Assembly: GCF_017916255.1 (NCBI RefSeq) | Contig: NZ_CP072827.1 | Location: 1,612,001 to 1,676,000 of the forward strand | Length of the DNA: 64,000 nucleotides | DNA from: Streptomyces mobaraensis NBRC 13819 = DSM 40847 | GTDB taxonomy: Bacteria > Actinomycetota > Actinomycetes > Streptomycetales > Streptomycetaceae | Direction: 5' to 3' | Part shown: piece by piece, positions 1 through 9,311 of the stretch | How positions within the stretch are numbered: the first letter of the stretch is position 1 | How the letters are laid out: the number at the start of each line of letters is the position of its first letter | Translations under genes and position numbers: made by a program | The notes under the pieces: model-generated | The model's database searches: none | What the model was told of the DNA's origin: nothing | What the model saw: the letters and a program-made list of their open reading frames with translations, nothing else

Positions 1-3000
1 GCGTCCGCGCGGCCGGCGTCCGCCCGCGAGATCGGCCGGTTCCTGGCCGGGGACTACACCGGGTCGCTGTTCTCGCTGGCCGTCGTCTACCTGGTGCCGG
101 TGCTCGTCGCCTCGCAGATCAGCTCCGCCCAGAACGCGTACTTCTACATCGCGTCCACCATAGGAGGGACGGTCAACCTGCTCGCCATCAACATGGGCGC
201 CTCGCTGACCGTCGAGGGCTCGCACGACCCGGAGCGGCTGGCGGAGAACTGCCGGGCCGCGCTGCGCCGGATGGCCAAGATCATGCTGCCGGTGTGCGGG
301 CTGCTGTTCGTCCTGGCGCCCTGGATCCTGGGCGTCTTCGGCCCCGCCTACACGGAGGCGACGCCGCTGCTGCGCTGGTTCGCGGTGGGCGCGGTGCTGC
401 GGGTGGTCATGGAGACGTACTTCGCCGTGCTCCGGGCTCAGAGCCGGACGGCGGGACTGGCGTGGCTCCAGGGGCTGTTGTGTGTGCTGGTACTGGGATT
501 GACGCTTCTGCTCCTCCCCCGCATGGGGCTGACGGGGGCCGGGGTGGCGGAGATCTCCAGCCTCACGGTGATCGCCTCGGTGGCGGCGGCGAAGCTGTGG
601 GGCGTGCTCCGGGCTCCCTCCCGGCGGCGCGCGGTACCGGCGGAACGCGCCGCCGAGGCCGCCCCCGACGGCGACCTGGCCGACCTCGCGTCCCGCCGCC
701 ACCGCGCCCGGACCGCGGAGCCCGGCTACGGCACCCGCTGGGCCCTGCGCGCCGCCCTGGACGCGGACACCCTCCCCTTGGGCGTCCGCCTGGACTTCGA
801 CCACCTGGAACGCCGCCCGGACGTCCGCCTCTCCCCGGAGCCGCTCGCCTTACGTACGGAGGGGGCGGGCCGGGGGGCGGCGGCGGGCCGGGGGGCAGCT
901 CCGGCGCGGGGGGTTTCTGCGGCCGGGGGGACGTCTCCGGCCCAAGGCGCGTCCACAGTCGGCGAGACGGCTCCGCCCCAGGGCACCTTCGCGGCCCGAG
1001 GGGACGGTACGCCCCCCGCGACACCGGGCGCCGCGCCTCGGGCCGGTGGCGGACACCCGGCGGAGACGCATGACCGGACGGCGGCAGACGGGCACGGGGG
1101 CCAGGAAGGCATGGACACACCGAACGACACCGACGACCACCGGCCCGCACCCGCACCCGCGCGCGGGGGCGTACGCCTCCGCAAGGAGCGGACGAGCGCG
1201 GCGGAGAGCGGGGACCAGACCGTCAGAGCGCGCGGACGCGTCCGGGCGGACGGGGACGCGGGTACGGGCCCCGGCGGCCGCCCCGCGGCACCCGCCGCCC
1301 CGCCGGGCCCGGCCGGAGACGCCGCGGGGGACGCGGCGGCGGAGGCGGAGGCGGAGGCGGAGGCCCGTCCCGCCGAAGCCGCCGGCCAGGCCGCCGCGCC
1401 CGCGCCGCGCGGCCCGTCCGGGCCGGACGCGCCGGAGGCCACCGTGACGCTCTCGGGCACGCCGTGGCGCGCCGCGCGGACGGTGGACGCCCAGCCGGCC
1501 GAATCGGTGGCGGAGGAGGCGCCCACCGGCCGGGCTACGCGGTGGGCCGACCGGTGGGCAGGTCGGCGGTGGCCCGAAGTCTGGATCCGGCTCCTGCCGG
1601 CCGCCGCGCTCGCCCTCTACTGGCTCCCCCTGCGCGCCCTCGGCGAGGTGAACCTCGAAGGGATGGGCGGCCTCGGCCTGGTCTCGGTGCTGCCGGTGAC
1701 GACGCTGGTGGGGGCGGCACTGCTGGTCGTCTCCTTCGCCGCCGCGCTGGTCCCGGCCCGGCCGCGCACCTGGTTGCTCACGGCCGTCCTGCTGGCGACG
1801 GTCGTGTCCCTGCACGCCGTACCGGCGGTCCTCGAGGACCGCCCCCGCTTCGCGACGGCCTGGCAGCACCTCGGCTTCCTCGACTACATCGACAGAACGG
1901 GCACCGCCGCGCCCGACCTGGACGCGCGCTGGAGCTGGCCGGGCTTCTTCGCGCTCGCCGCGTTCGCCGCGCGGGCGTGCGGCGTGGACGACCTCACCGA
2001 GGTACTGCGCTGGTGGCCGCTCGCCGTCCAGTTGCTCACCCTCGCCCCGCTGGCGCTGCTCCTGCGGGCCGTGCGGGCGCACTGGCGGGCCAAGTGGACG
2101 GCGCTGTGGCTGTTCGCGCTCTGCGGCTGGGTCGGGCAGGACTACTTCTCCCCGCAGTCCCTCAACTACGTCTTCTACCTCCTCTTCGTGGCCGTGCTGC
2201 TCGTCTGGTTCCGCTGGCCGGGCGAGCTCCCGGGCAGGCGGCTGCCCGGCGAGCGCCGGGTGGAGGAGACGGACCGCCGGACCCGGACCCTCCTGCTGGG
2301 CGTACTGATCGCCCTGTTCGCGGCGTCGGTCGCCAGTCACCAGCTCACGCCGTTCGTCATGCTGGGCGTGCTGACGGCTCTGGTCCTGGTGCGCCGCTGC
2401 ACCCTGCGCGGCCTGCCGCTCCTCTGCGGGGTGATGCTGGCGGTGTGGGTGGGCTTCCTCGCGGAGCCGTACTGGTCGGGGCACTTCGACGAACTGTTCG
2501 GCGGGCTGGGCTCGTTGGGCGGCAACGTCTCGTCGTCCGTCTCCGGCCGCATCGAGGGCGGCAACCCGGTGCACAAGCTGGTGCTGTACACCCGGGTGGC
2601 GCTCGCCGGAGGGGTCTTCGCGCTCGCCGCCCTCGGCTGGTGGCGCCGCCGCCGCGCCGGGGTGGGCGACACGGCCCTGCTGGTCCTGACGTGCGTACCG
2701 TTCCTGGCGTTCGGCATGCAGTCGTACGGCGGCGAAGTGGCCCTGCGGGTCTTCCTGTTCGCGGTGCCGGGCGCCTGCGTCCTGGGCGCCCTGGCCCTCT
2801 TCCCGGCGGCGGGCCGCACACCCCGCCCCCTCGCCGCGCCCTTGTGCGCGCTGACGGCCGGCCTGGTCCTGCTGTTCGGCTTCCTGGTGGCCCGCTGGGG
2901 CAACGAGGACTTCGAGCGCGTCCGGCCGGGCGAGGTCGCGGCCATGGACTACGTCTACGCGCACGACCGCCCGACGGTCCGGCTGCTGTGGATGAGCAGC

Positions 3001-3558
3001 GACACGGTCAACAACGTGACCCCTGCCATGCCCTGGGGCACCCGTGACATGGAACGCGTCCTGTACGAGCCGACGCTCGCGCCCCGCGACCCGTCCGGCG
3101 GCGCGCCGGACCTGGTCACGGCCCTCCGGGCGGCGGGCCCGAACGCGTACCTGGTCCTCGACCACGGCCAGTCCACCTACCTGGAGCTGAGCGCCGGCTA
3201 CACCGCGGACTGGGACCACCGCATGCGCCGGGCCCTGGACGGCCGCCCGGAACTCCGCCGCGTCCTGACCAACACCGACGCGGCCCTCTACGAACTCCGC
3301 GACAAGCCCCCCGGCACCCCGGACCCCCCTCGCCCCGGCCCCACCGGTCCCCACATCACCTGGACCCCCGTCTCCCTCATCGGCGGCTTCATGGCCCTCG
3401 CCCTGCTGCTCCTGCTGACGGCCCGGGAACTCACCCGGGTGGGGATGCGGCCGGGAGTCCGGCAGGTGCGCTGGATGCAGGGGTCCTTCTGGTTCGCGAT
3501 GCCACTGCTGGCGGTACTGGTGGCGGTCCTGGTACAGCGACTGGCGACGATGTCGTGA
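1..3558 (+). CDS. Flippase-like / multi-membrane fusion protein, 5' partial
   Basis: The frame is open from base 1, so the true start lies outside the window. The first ~200 visible residues are membrane helices with the look of a polysaccharide flippase (MVF/Wzx superfamily, C-terminal half). A long Ala/Gly/Pro-rich disordered linker follows (about bases 650-1560), including a hexanucleotide run near 1338-1367 that encodes alternating Ala-Glu. A second membrane domain of about 12 helices fills the rest, with a motif of the type DYIDRTG and an extracytoplasmic C-terminal part; it resembles membrane glycosyltransferase-like domains often fused to such flippases in Streptomyces. An in-frame ATG at 1111 has an AGGAAGG just before it and could give a separate C-terminal product. 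The likely role is export or assembly of a cell-surface polysaccharide. The family call for the second half is inference. Confidence 0.75.
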   Translation, partial: ASARPASAREIGRFLAGDYTGSLFSLAVVYLVPVLVASQISSAQNAYFYIASTIGGTVNLLAINMGASLTVEGSHDPERLAENCRAALRRMAKIMLPVCGLLFVLAPWILGVFGPAYTEATPLLRWFAVGAVLRVVMETYFAVLRAQSRTAGLAWLQGLLCVLVLGLTLLLLPRMGLTGAGVAEISSLTVIASVAAAKLWGVLRAPSRRRAVPAERAAEAAPDGDLADLASRRHRARTAEPGYGTRWALRAALDADTLPLGVRLDFDHLERRPDVRLSPEPLALRTEGAGRGAAAGRGAAPARGVSAAGGTSPAQGASTVGETAPPQGTFAARGDGTPPATPGAAPRAGGGHPAETHDRTAADGHGGQEGMDTPNDTDDHRPAPAPARGGVRLRKERTSAAESGDQTVRARGRVRADGDAGTGPGGRPAAPAAPPGPAGDAAGDAAAEAEAEAEARPAEAAGQAAAPAPRGPSGPDAPEATVTLSGTPWRAARTVDAQPAESVAEEAPTGRATRWADRWAGRRWPEVWIRLLPAAALALYWLPLRALGEVNLEGMGGLGLVSVLPVTTLVGAALLVVSFAAALVPARPRTWLLTAVLLATVVSLHAVPAVLEDRPRFATAWQHLGFLDYIDRTGTAAPDLDARWSWPGFFALAAFAARACGVDDLTEVLRWWPLAVQLLTLAPLALLLRAVRAHWRAKWTALWLFALCGWVGQDYFSPQSLNYVFYLLFVAVLLVWFRWPGELPGRRLPGERRVEETDRRTRTLLLGVLIALFAASVASHQLTPFVMLGVLTALVLVRRCTLRGLPLLCGVMLAVWVGFLAEPYWSGHFDELFGGLGSLGGNVSSSVSGRIEGGNPVHKLVLYTRVALAGGVFALAALGWWRRRRAGVGDTALLVLTCVPFLAFGMQSYGGEVALRVFLFAVPGACVLGALALFPAAGRTPRPLAAPLCALTAGLVLLFGFLVARWGNEDFERVRPGEVAAMDYVYAHDRPTVRLLWMSSDTVNNVTPAMPWGTRDMERVLYEPTLAPRDPSGGAPDLVTALRAAGPNAYLVLDHGQSTYLELSAGYTADWDHRMRRALDGRPELRRVLTNTDAALYELRDKPPGTPDPPRPGPTGPHITWTPVSLIGGFMALALLLLLTARELTRVGMRPGVRQVRWMQGSFWFAMPLLAVLVAVLVQRLATMS

Positions 3559-3849
3559 GCACGCCCGGGTCCCGGCCTCAGCCCTCCGCCAGCAGGCGGG
3601 GAATCTCGCCCCGCGCCCACCGGGAGACGCCACCGAGGTGACCGACGGCCGCTTCGGGTGGAACAGGTTGCCCAGTGGGATCGAGTAGACCTGACACGGG
3701 GCAGTACCTCCTGCTCCGCGAGCGGATGACCCGGCGCCTCGGTCATCTGCCGGGGCCCGCCGTCTGATCGGGCGACGTCCTGGGAGCGCGGGGGCCGGGG
3801 GCGCAGCCCCCGCGGAAACGGAGAAAGGGCGGGCCGGTGGCGACGTCCC
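3559..3849. other. Intergenic, convergent genes
   Basis: The 291 bases lie between two convergent genes. I see no convincing ORF, RNA gene or strong hairpin. Confidence 0.4.
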
Positions 3850-5217
3850 TCACCCCAGCCACCGCACCTCGTACCCCTTCAGCTCCACCGCCCGCCCGTC
3901 CACCCGCACCTGGACGTCCGTGTCCCGCGTGTTGACGACCACCGTCGCGTCCCGCGACGCGAGCGCCTGGGCGCCGTCGCCCTTCACGTCCGGCCGACGG
4001 ACCTCCTTCCCCGGGGGGAACTCCCGGGCGAAGCGGGAGAGGAGGTCCATCATGGGCAGGCGGGTGCCGCCGCCGGGGACGGCGGTGCTGCTCCAGAGGC
4101 AGCCGGGGCAGGTGCCGTTCTCGGTCTCGGGGTTCCAGTAGAAGGCGGCGGAGACGCCGGATTCGGCCATGTTCATCATGGCGGCGGCCTGGACGGCGAC
4201 GCGGTGTTCCTCGGTCCACCCGGCCCGGTTGTCCTGGGCGTCGGGGGGTTCGACGTACCACTCGGCCCACCAGACGGGCAGGCCGGTGGTCTTCCGCAGC
4301 CAGGCGGTGACGTCGGCGAACTTGCGGGTGGCGCGGAACTCGTCGGGCAGCAGCCGGTTGCCGTCCCGGGTGTAGCTGGAGCCGTCGACGACGACGAAGT
4401 CGGCGCCCGCCTTGTGGCGGTTCCAGTACTCCAGGGCGTCGACGGCGCGCTGGTCGACGATGCCCCACGGCCCTTGCAGGGACGAGATGTTGGAGGCCGT
4501 GTCGGGCGGGTTGCTGTCCATGACGACGTACGGGCCGCCGATGAGGACGTCGTCCCGCTGTTTTCTGATCTCCTCGTAGACGAGGTTGTAGAGCTCGGTG
4601 TACCCCTCGTAGTCCCAGCGCTTACGGGATTCGTCGTAGAAGCCCTTGAGTTCGTTCCAGACGATGAAGTGGTGGACGTCCGGGTAGCGCTTGGCGACGA
4701 CTCCGGCCAGCCGGGCGAAGTCCCGGTAGTGGCCGCGGTCCGGGGCCTTCTCCAGGGACTTCTGGGACCAGTCGGTCCGCGCCCCGCCGCCCTTCATCCA
4801 GTCGGGGGCGCAGCAGAGGGTGAGCACGGGCGACCCGCCCGAGCGGCGCATCAGCGCGACACGGCGGTCGAGGTCGGCGAAGTTGTAACTCCCGGGCCGC
4901 GGCTCGGGGTTGTCCGCGCCCCAGCCCATGATGTGCTGGTTCTGCGGCAGCGACTCGGCCGTGAGCAGCCTGGCGGCGGTACGGCGGGCGGTGTCCTCGC
5001 CGCGGTCGGCGCTGTACTGGGTGTGGGTGAAGCCCCACCCGACCTCGGCCCGCTCGTCGTGCGGCGTGCCGTCGCGGGAGTGCCAGTCGGCGAGGATCGC
5101 GGCGAGCAGCAGGGCCAGGGCGCAGGCCACGACCGCGAGCAGGGCGGCCGGCCGCCACCGCCCCCGTTTCGGCAACGCCGGTCCCCCGGAAGCCGGTCCC
5201 CCGGCATGACGTCCCAT
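3850..5217 (-). CDS. Membrane-anchored or secreted GH39-like glycoside hydrolase
   Basis: About 455 residues. A short basic N-terminus is followed by one hydrophobic segment (about residues 25-43), consistent with a signal anchor. The remainder is a TIM-barrel glycosidase of the GH39/xylosidase-like type. WNELKG (Trp-Asn-Glu) is the expected acid/base region and WWAEWYVE contains the likely nucleophile Glu. The C-terminus is a small beta domain with VVVNTRDTDVQVRVDG. The ATG at 5217 was chosen over GTG 5220 and TTG 5226; no start has a strong Shine-Dalgarno. It is convergent with the flippase-like gene, so it may process the same polysaccharide. Substrate specificity cannot be told from the sequence. 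Confidence 0.75.
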   Translation of the reverse strand: MGRHAGGPASGGPALPKRGRWRPAALLAVVACALALLLAAILADWHSRDGTPHDERAEVGWGFTHTQYSADRGEDTARRTAARLLTAESLPQNQHIMGWGADNPEPRPGSYNFADLDRRVALMRRSGGSPVLTLCCAPDWMKGGGARTDWSQKSLEKAPDRGHYRDFARLAGVVAKRYPDVHHFIVWNELKGFYDESRKRWDYEGYTELYNLVYEEIRKQRDDVLIGGPYVVMDSNPPDTASNISSLQGPWGIVDQRAVDALEYWNRHKAGADFVVVDGSSYTRDGNRLLPDEFRATRKFADVTAWLRKTTGLPVWWAEWYVEPPDAQDNRAGWTEEHRVAVQAAAMMNMAESGVSAAFYWNPETENGTCPGCLWSSTAVPGGGTRLPMMDLLSRFAREFPPGKEVRRPDVKGDGAQALASRDATVVVNTRDTDVQVRVDGRAVELKGYEVRWLG

Positions 5218-5425
5218 CACCGGCAAGGGTATCGGCCGGAGGGCCCGGTCCGGGGGCTTCCGCCGGAACGGTGACGGTGAGCGGGCGGAGGACGGCGGCC
5301 CACCCGTGGCCTGGGTACCCGTACTCAGTCCCGGTTGAGTAACCCACCTCTGCCGGCGGGTGGGGCAGGTGGCGTGGAATCATCGCGTGGAGAAACACCC
5401 GCCCCAAGAGTCGAACAGCGCCTCA

Positions 5426-6511
5426 ATGGACGCATCGGCCAAAGAACCGATCACAGAACCGCCCACGGACGGCCCGGCCGCGTTCGACCAGACCGCGGAG
5501 CCCCCGGCCGCGGAGACCCCGGCCGGCAAGGCCGACCGCCTCGCGGCGACGTGGCGGTGGCTCGCCGCCCTGGCCGCGGTCGCCCTGATCTGCTGGGGGT
5601 TCACCGCGGTGATCGGCTTCTTCGAGGGCCTCGGAGGCGGCCCCGTGCGCCCCGCCGCGGACTACCGCACACAGGACATCAGGACCCGGGCGGCCGGGAA
5701 GGCGGTCATCGGCCGGCTCCGCCCGGGTGCCGGCGGCCCCGACCGGATGCACGCGGAGGGCAGCACCTCGTGCGTCGACGACCTGGGGTTCGACGGCGAC
5801 GGAGTGACCCGGGACCAGCCCCACTACATCTGGAACCTGGAGTACGCCCGCGAGGCCGACTACCTGGCCGACCTGGACAAGGTCCGCGCGGCGTGGCGGG
5901 AGCACGGCTGGAAGGTCCGGGACACGCCGGAGGAGTCCGCGTCCCCGGACGCCGGCCGGCGGAAGCCCGCGCGCCGGCCCGGCATCACCACCGTCGCCGA
6001 CCACGGCATCACCCTCTTCATGGGCCCCGACTGGTTCACGGGCAAGCCCATCCTGTCCGCCGACGGCGGCTGCGTCCGCTACCGGGCCGACCAGGGAGTC
6101 GCCGCCCGCGAGAGTTCGGGCGCGGCCCGCGACGGGTCCCCCGCCCGGGAGGGCGTGATCACCTACGACGACGGGGTCCGCGTCTCCATCGGCCCCGTCC
6201 GCCCCACCACCCTCTCCCCGAACGAGCGGGGCCCCGACGCACCGTCCGCCCACGCCTACCGCGTGACCGTCACCGTGACGAACGACAGCGGCGCTCCGGT
6301 GGAGCTGAGCAGTTCGGACATCGGGAGCTACGCGAACGCGAACCCCGGCGTCAAGTTGCTCGGCTACGAGCCGCCGCAGGTGGTGTCGGAGGGCCGGTCG
6401 ACGCGTCTGGAGCTGGTGTACGCGGCGGCGGAGCGGCCGTCACACCTGGACATCGTCTACGGCCCGGGCAAGTTCCACAGGCACTACTCCTGGAACCTGT
6501 CCGTCCCCTAG
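5426..6511 (+). CDS. Membrane-anchored protein of unknown function
   Basis: About 361 residues from the ATG at 5426; a GTG at 5360 would add 22 residues and neither start has a clear ribosome site. A Pro/Glu/Ala-rich cytoplasmic stretch is followed by one transmembrane helix (about residues 40-65) and an extracytoplasmic region. The C-terminal ~90 residues read as an immunoglobulin-like beta domain (YRVTVTVTNDSGAPVELSSS) of the type seen in DUF4352-like secreted proteins. It is divergent from the GH39-like gene, with about 200 bases of shared upstream region. I do not recognise the family. A structural or envelope role is inference. Confidence 0.65.
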   Translation: MDASAKEPITEPPTDGPAAFDQTAEPPAAETPAGKADRLAATWRWLAALAAVALICWGFTAVIGFFEGLGGGPVRPAADYRTQDIRTRAAGKAVIGRLRPGAGGPDRMHAEGSTSCVDDLGFDGDGVTRDQPHYIWNLEYAREADYLADLDKVRAAWREHGWKVRDTPEESASPDAGRRKPARRPGITTVADHGITLFMGPDWFTGKPILSADGGCVRYRADQGVAARESSGAARDGSPAREGVITYDDGVRVSIGPVRPTTLSPNERGPDAPSAHAYRVTVTVTNDSGAPVELSSSDIGSYANANPGVKLLGYEPPQVVSEGRSTRLELVYAAAERPSHLDIVYGPGKFHRHYSWNLSVP

Positions 6512-6577
6512 CCGGGCGCTCTTCCCGCCCGGAACCCCTCCCGGGCGGGAAGCCCCCCGGCCCCGCGCCCCCGCCCG

Positions 6578-6952
6578 TCAGTCCCCGTACACCGCCCGCA
6601 GCGCCTCCTCCGCCGCCGCCAGCGCCGCCTCCCGGCCCAGGCCGAGCCGGTGGGCCCGTTCGGCGTAGGCGCGGGCGGCGGTCGCGGCCTCGCGGTCGGC
6701 GGTGTCGCCGGGGGCGGCGACGAAGGTGCCGTTGCGGCCGTGGGTCTCGATCACGCCGTCCGCCTCCAGGGCCCGGTAGGCCTTGGCGACGGTGTTGGCG
6801 GCGAGGCCCAGTTCCTCGGCGAGGCCGCGGACCGTGGGCAGCCGGTGGCCGACGGGCAGCGCGCCGGAGCGGGCCCGGTCGGCGATGTGGGCGCGGATCT
6901 GCTCGTAGGGCGGTTGGGGCGCTTCCGGATCGACGGTCAGGTGCAAGGCCAC
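6578..6952 (-). CDS. GntR-family transcriptional regulator (short, YtrA-like)
   Basis: 124 residues. The winged helix-turn-helix occupies residues 1-80, with the characteristic PPYEQIRAHI, LPTVRGLAEELG and ANTVAKAYRALE segments. The short C-terminal helical tail (about 45 residues), instead of a large effector domain, fits the YtrA subfamily, which often controls transport or stress operons. The start is GTG at 6952, with AGGAGAC upstream on the minus strand. It lies downstream of asnB on the same strand with a ~100-base gap, so read-through from asnB is possible. No membrane transporter sits beside it, which is unusual for this subfamily; its target is unknown. Confidence 0.88.
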   Translation of the reverse strand: MALHLTVDPEAPQPPYEQIRAHIADRARSGALPVGHRLPTVRGLAEELGLAANTVAKAYRALEADGVIETHGRNGTFVAAPGDTADREAATAARAYAERAHRLGLGREAALAAAEEALRAVYGD

Positions 6953-7056
6953 GTGGGTCTCCTGGCTGGCTGGGCGGTGTGCGTCACCCATTGTGCGCCG
7001 TCCGCCGTCGGCGTCCGGCGTCCGTCGCCCGCGTCCGGCGTCCGAACCCCCGCCCC

Positions 7057-8913
7057 CTACACCCGCAGGTCGATCCCGCCCGTCCGCAGCCACGCGTCCA
7101 GCCCGAGGACGAGTTCGACGGCTCCCCGGTAGTGGTCGCCGGACTCCTCCGACAGGGCGTCCCGGAGCGCGTCCTCGCGGAGCAGCGGCCGGACGGGGGC
7201 GTCCCGGTCGGCGGCCAGTTCGCGGAGTTCGGCGCGGAGGGCGGCGCCGTAGCGCGGGTCCTGCGTGGCGGGGTACGGGCTCTTGACGCGGTCGGCGACG
7301 ACGTCGGGCAGGACGTCGCGGACGGCGGCGCGCAGCAGCGACTTCTCGCGCCCGTCGAACGTCTTCATCGACCAGGGGGTGTTGAACACGTACTCGACCA
7401 GCCGGTGGTCGCAGAACGGCACCCGCACCTCCAGCCCGGTGGCCATGCTGGCCCGGTCCTTGCGGTCGAGGAGGATCTGGACGAACCGGGTGAGGTGGAG
7501 GTAGCAGACCTCGCGCATCCGGCGTTCGAGTCCGGTCTCGCCGGGCAGCCGGGGCACCTCGTCGAGGGCCTCGCGGTACCGGGCGTCGACGTATCCGGGC
7601 AGGTCGACGGCGTCGAGGACGTCCTTGGCGAGGAGCGAGCCGAGGGCGCTGTCGCCGCCGGCGAAGGTGTGGGCGACGCCGGCCGCGACCCAGGGGAAGG
7701 TGTCGGCGTGCACGGCCGCCGGCTCGTGGAACCACTTGTAGCCGCCGAACACCTCGTCGGCGGACTCCCCCGAGAGGGCGACCGTGGACTGCTCGCGTAT
7801 CGCCTTGAACAGGAGGTAGAGCGAGGTGTCGCCGTCGCCGAAGCCGGTGGGCAGGTCGCGGGCGGTGAGCACGGCCCGCCGGTGGCCGCGGTCCATCAGG
7901 GCGGCGGTGTCGAGGACGATGTCGCGGTGGTCGGAGCCGACGTGCGCGGCGAGGGCGTGCGCGTACGGCCCGTCGGGGGTGCCGCGCAGGTTGTCGGGGA
8001 CGAAGTGGTCGGTCTGGCCGACGAAGTCGACGGAGAAGGAGCGGACCGGCCCGTGGCCCGCCGCCGCGAGGCCCTTGGCGGCGAGGGCGGTGACGGCGGA
8101 GGAGTCGAGTCCGCCGGAGAGCAGGGTGCACAGCGGGACGTCGGCGATCAGCTGGCGTTCGACGATGTCGTCGAGGAGGCCGCGGACGCGCGCGACGGTG
8201 GTGGGGATGTCGTCGGGGTGCTCGCGTGCCTCCAGCGCCCAGTAGCGGCGGACGGTCGTCCCGTCCCGCCGGACCCGTACGGTGTGCCCGGGCCGCACCT
8301 CGTGCAGCCCGTCGTAGACGCCGTGGCCCGGCGTCTTGACGAAGGCCAGCACCTCCGCCAGCCCCTCCGCGCCGACGGACGCGCGGACGGCGGGGTGGGC
8401 GAGGACGGCCTTCTGCTCGGAGCCGAAGAGGACGCCGTCGGGCGTGGGGTGGTAGAAGAGCGGCTTGATGCCCATCCCGTCGCGGACGAGCAGCAGTTCC
8501 TCCGTCCGCGGGTCCCAGAGGGCGAACGCGAACATGCCGTTGAGCCGCTCGGTGAACGCCTCGCCCCATTCGAGGTAGGCGTGGAGGACGACCTCGGTGT
8601 CGCTGCTGGTGCGGAACGTGTGCCCGCGCCCGGCGAGTTCGGCGCGCAGCTCGCGGTAGTTGTAGACCTCGCCGCTGTAGGTGAGGGCGAGCCGGGTGCG
8701 GCCGTCGTGTTCGACGAGCATCGGCTGCCGGCCGCCCTCGATGTCGATGACGGCCAGCCTGCGGTGGCCGAACCCGGCGTGGGTGTCCTGCCAGATCCCC
8801 GAGGCGTCCGGGCCCCGGCACTCCATCGTCCGCGTCATCGCCTCCAGCGCGGCGCGCGCCCCGGCGGTGGTGAGGTCCTGGTCGTAAGCGATCCATCCGG
8901 CGATTCCGCACAT
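7057..8913 (-). CDS. asnB: Asparagine synthase, glutamine-hydrolysing
   Basis: 618 residues, the usual length for bacterial AsnB. The ATG at 8913 puts Cys at position 2 (MCGIAGW), the N-terminal nucleophile of the class II glutamine amidotransferase domain; a longer reading frame upstream would mask it. The AAAGGGGA ribosome site supports this start. The synthetase domain shows the PP-loop LLSGGLDSSAV and later SGESADEVFGGY. The enzyme converts aspartate, glutamine and ATP to asparagine and glutamate in the cytoplasm. The stand-alone position beside a GntR regulator, not in a biosynthetic cluster, suggests housekeeping or a modification role that I cannot resolve. Confidence 0.95.
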   Translation of the reverse strand: MCGIAGWIAYDQDLTTAGARAALEAMTRTMECRGPDASGIWQDTHAGFGHRRLAVIDIEGGRQPMLVEHDGRTRLALTYSGEVYNYRELRAELAGRGHTFRTSSDTEVVLHAYLEWGEAFTERLNGMFAFALWDPRTEELLLVRDGMGIKPLFYHPTPDGVLFGSEQKAVLAHPAVRASVGAEGLAEVLAFVKTPGHGVYDGLHEVRPGHTVRVRRDGTTVRRYWALEAREHPDDIPTTVARVRGLLDDIVERQLIADVPLCTLLSGGLDSSAVTALAAKGLAAAGHGPVRSFSVDFVGQTDHFVPDNLRGTPDGPYAHALAAHVGSDHRDIVLDTAALMDRGHRRAVLTARDLPTGFGDGDTSLYLLFKAIREQSTVALSGESADEVFGGYKWFHEPAAVHADTFPWVAAGVAHTFAGGDSALGSLLAKDVLDAVDLPGYVDARYREALDEVPRLPGETGLERRMREVCYLHLTRFVQILLDRKDRASMATGLEVRVPFCDHRLVEYVFNTPWSMKTFDGREKSLLRAAVRDVLPDVVADRVKSPYPATQDPRYGAALRAELRELAADRDAPVRPLLREDALRDALSEESGDHYRGAVELVLGLDAWLRTGGIDLRV

Positions 8914-9311
8914 GGTCGCGGTGTCCCCTTTCGGCAGTCGCCCAGGGCGCTTTCGAGCGCTCCAGGGCATGGCTCGACCCCCGTCCGACGCGGACCGCCG
9001 CGTTCCGCGAGGGTCCGCGGCGGTTCGCGTGGGTGACGCTACGCCTTATAGATGCATGTACCAACCATGCGTACGGAAAAATTTGGGGAATCGCGGCGGC
9101 GAACGATCCGGCTGAGGCGTGCGATCCGGCCGAGGCAGTCGCTCCGGTCGAGGCGGGCGGCCCGGTCGAGGCGAGCGGCCCCCAACGGGCCGCCGCGCGG
9201 CGTCCAGTACGAGCGGTCGCATCACCGGAGAAGGAGCCGACGAGCTGAGCACCTGGAGGGGGCCGTGAAATCCGATGGGCATCTGTTCGACCCGGACCTA
9301 CCATCGCGCGC
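8914..9311. other. Divergent promoter region, asnB / S41 peptidase
   Basis: The region is 398 bases between divergent genes. It contains an AT-rich patch around 9046-9085, rare in this DNA, with an inverted repeat GCATG-N7-CATGC at 9054-9070. This is a plausible promoter or operator. I see no gene here. Confidence 0.45.
9054..9070. promoter_or_regulatory. Inverted repeat, candidate operator
   Basis: GCATG TACCAAC CATGC is a perfect 5-bp inverted repeat in an AT-rich patch about 140 bases upstream of asnB. Its size fits a dimeric regulator. Any link to the nearby GntR protein is speculative. Confidence 0.3.

Noticed and set aside
850..3633. Very long antisense frame opposite the flippase-like gene
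   Set aside because: GC-rich codon structure leaves the complementary frame open; the product is Arg/Gly/Gln-rich without domains.
5335..9036. 1233-codon plus-strand frame across 5.3-9.0 kb
   Set aside because: It overlaps a coding frame on the same strand and two genes on the other strand; no recognisable domain.
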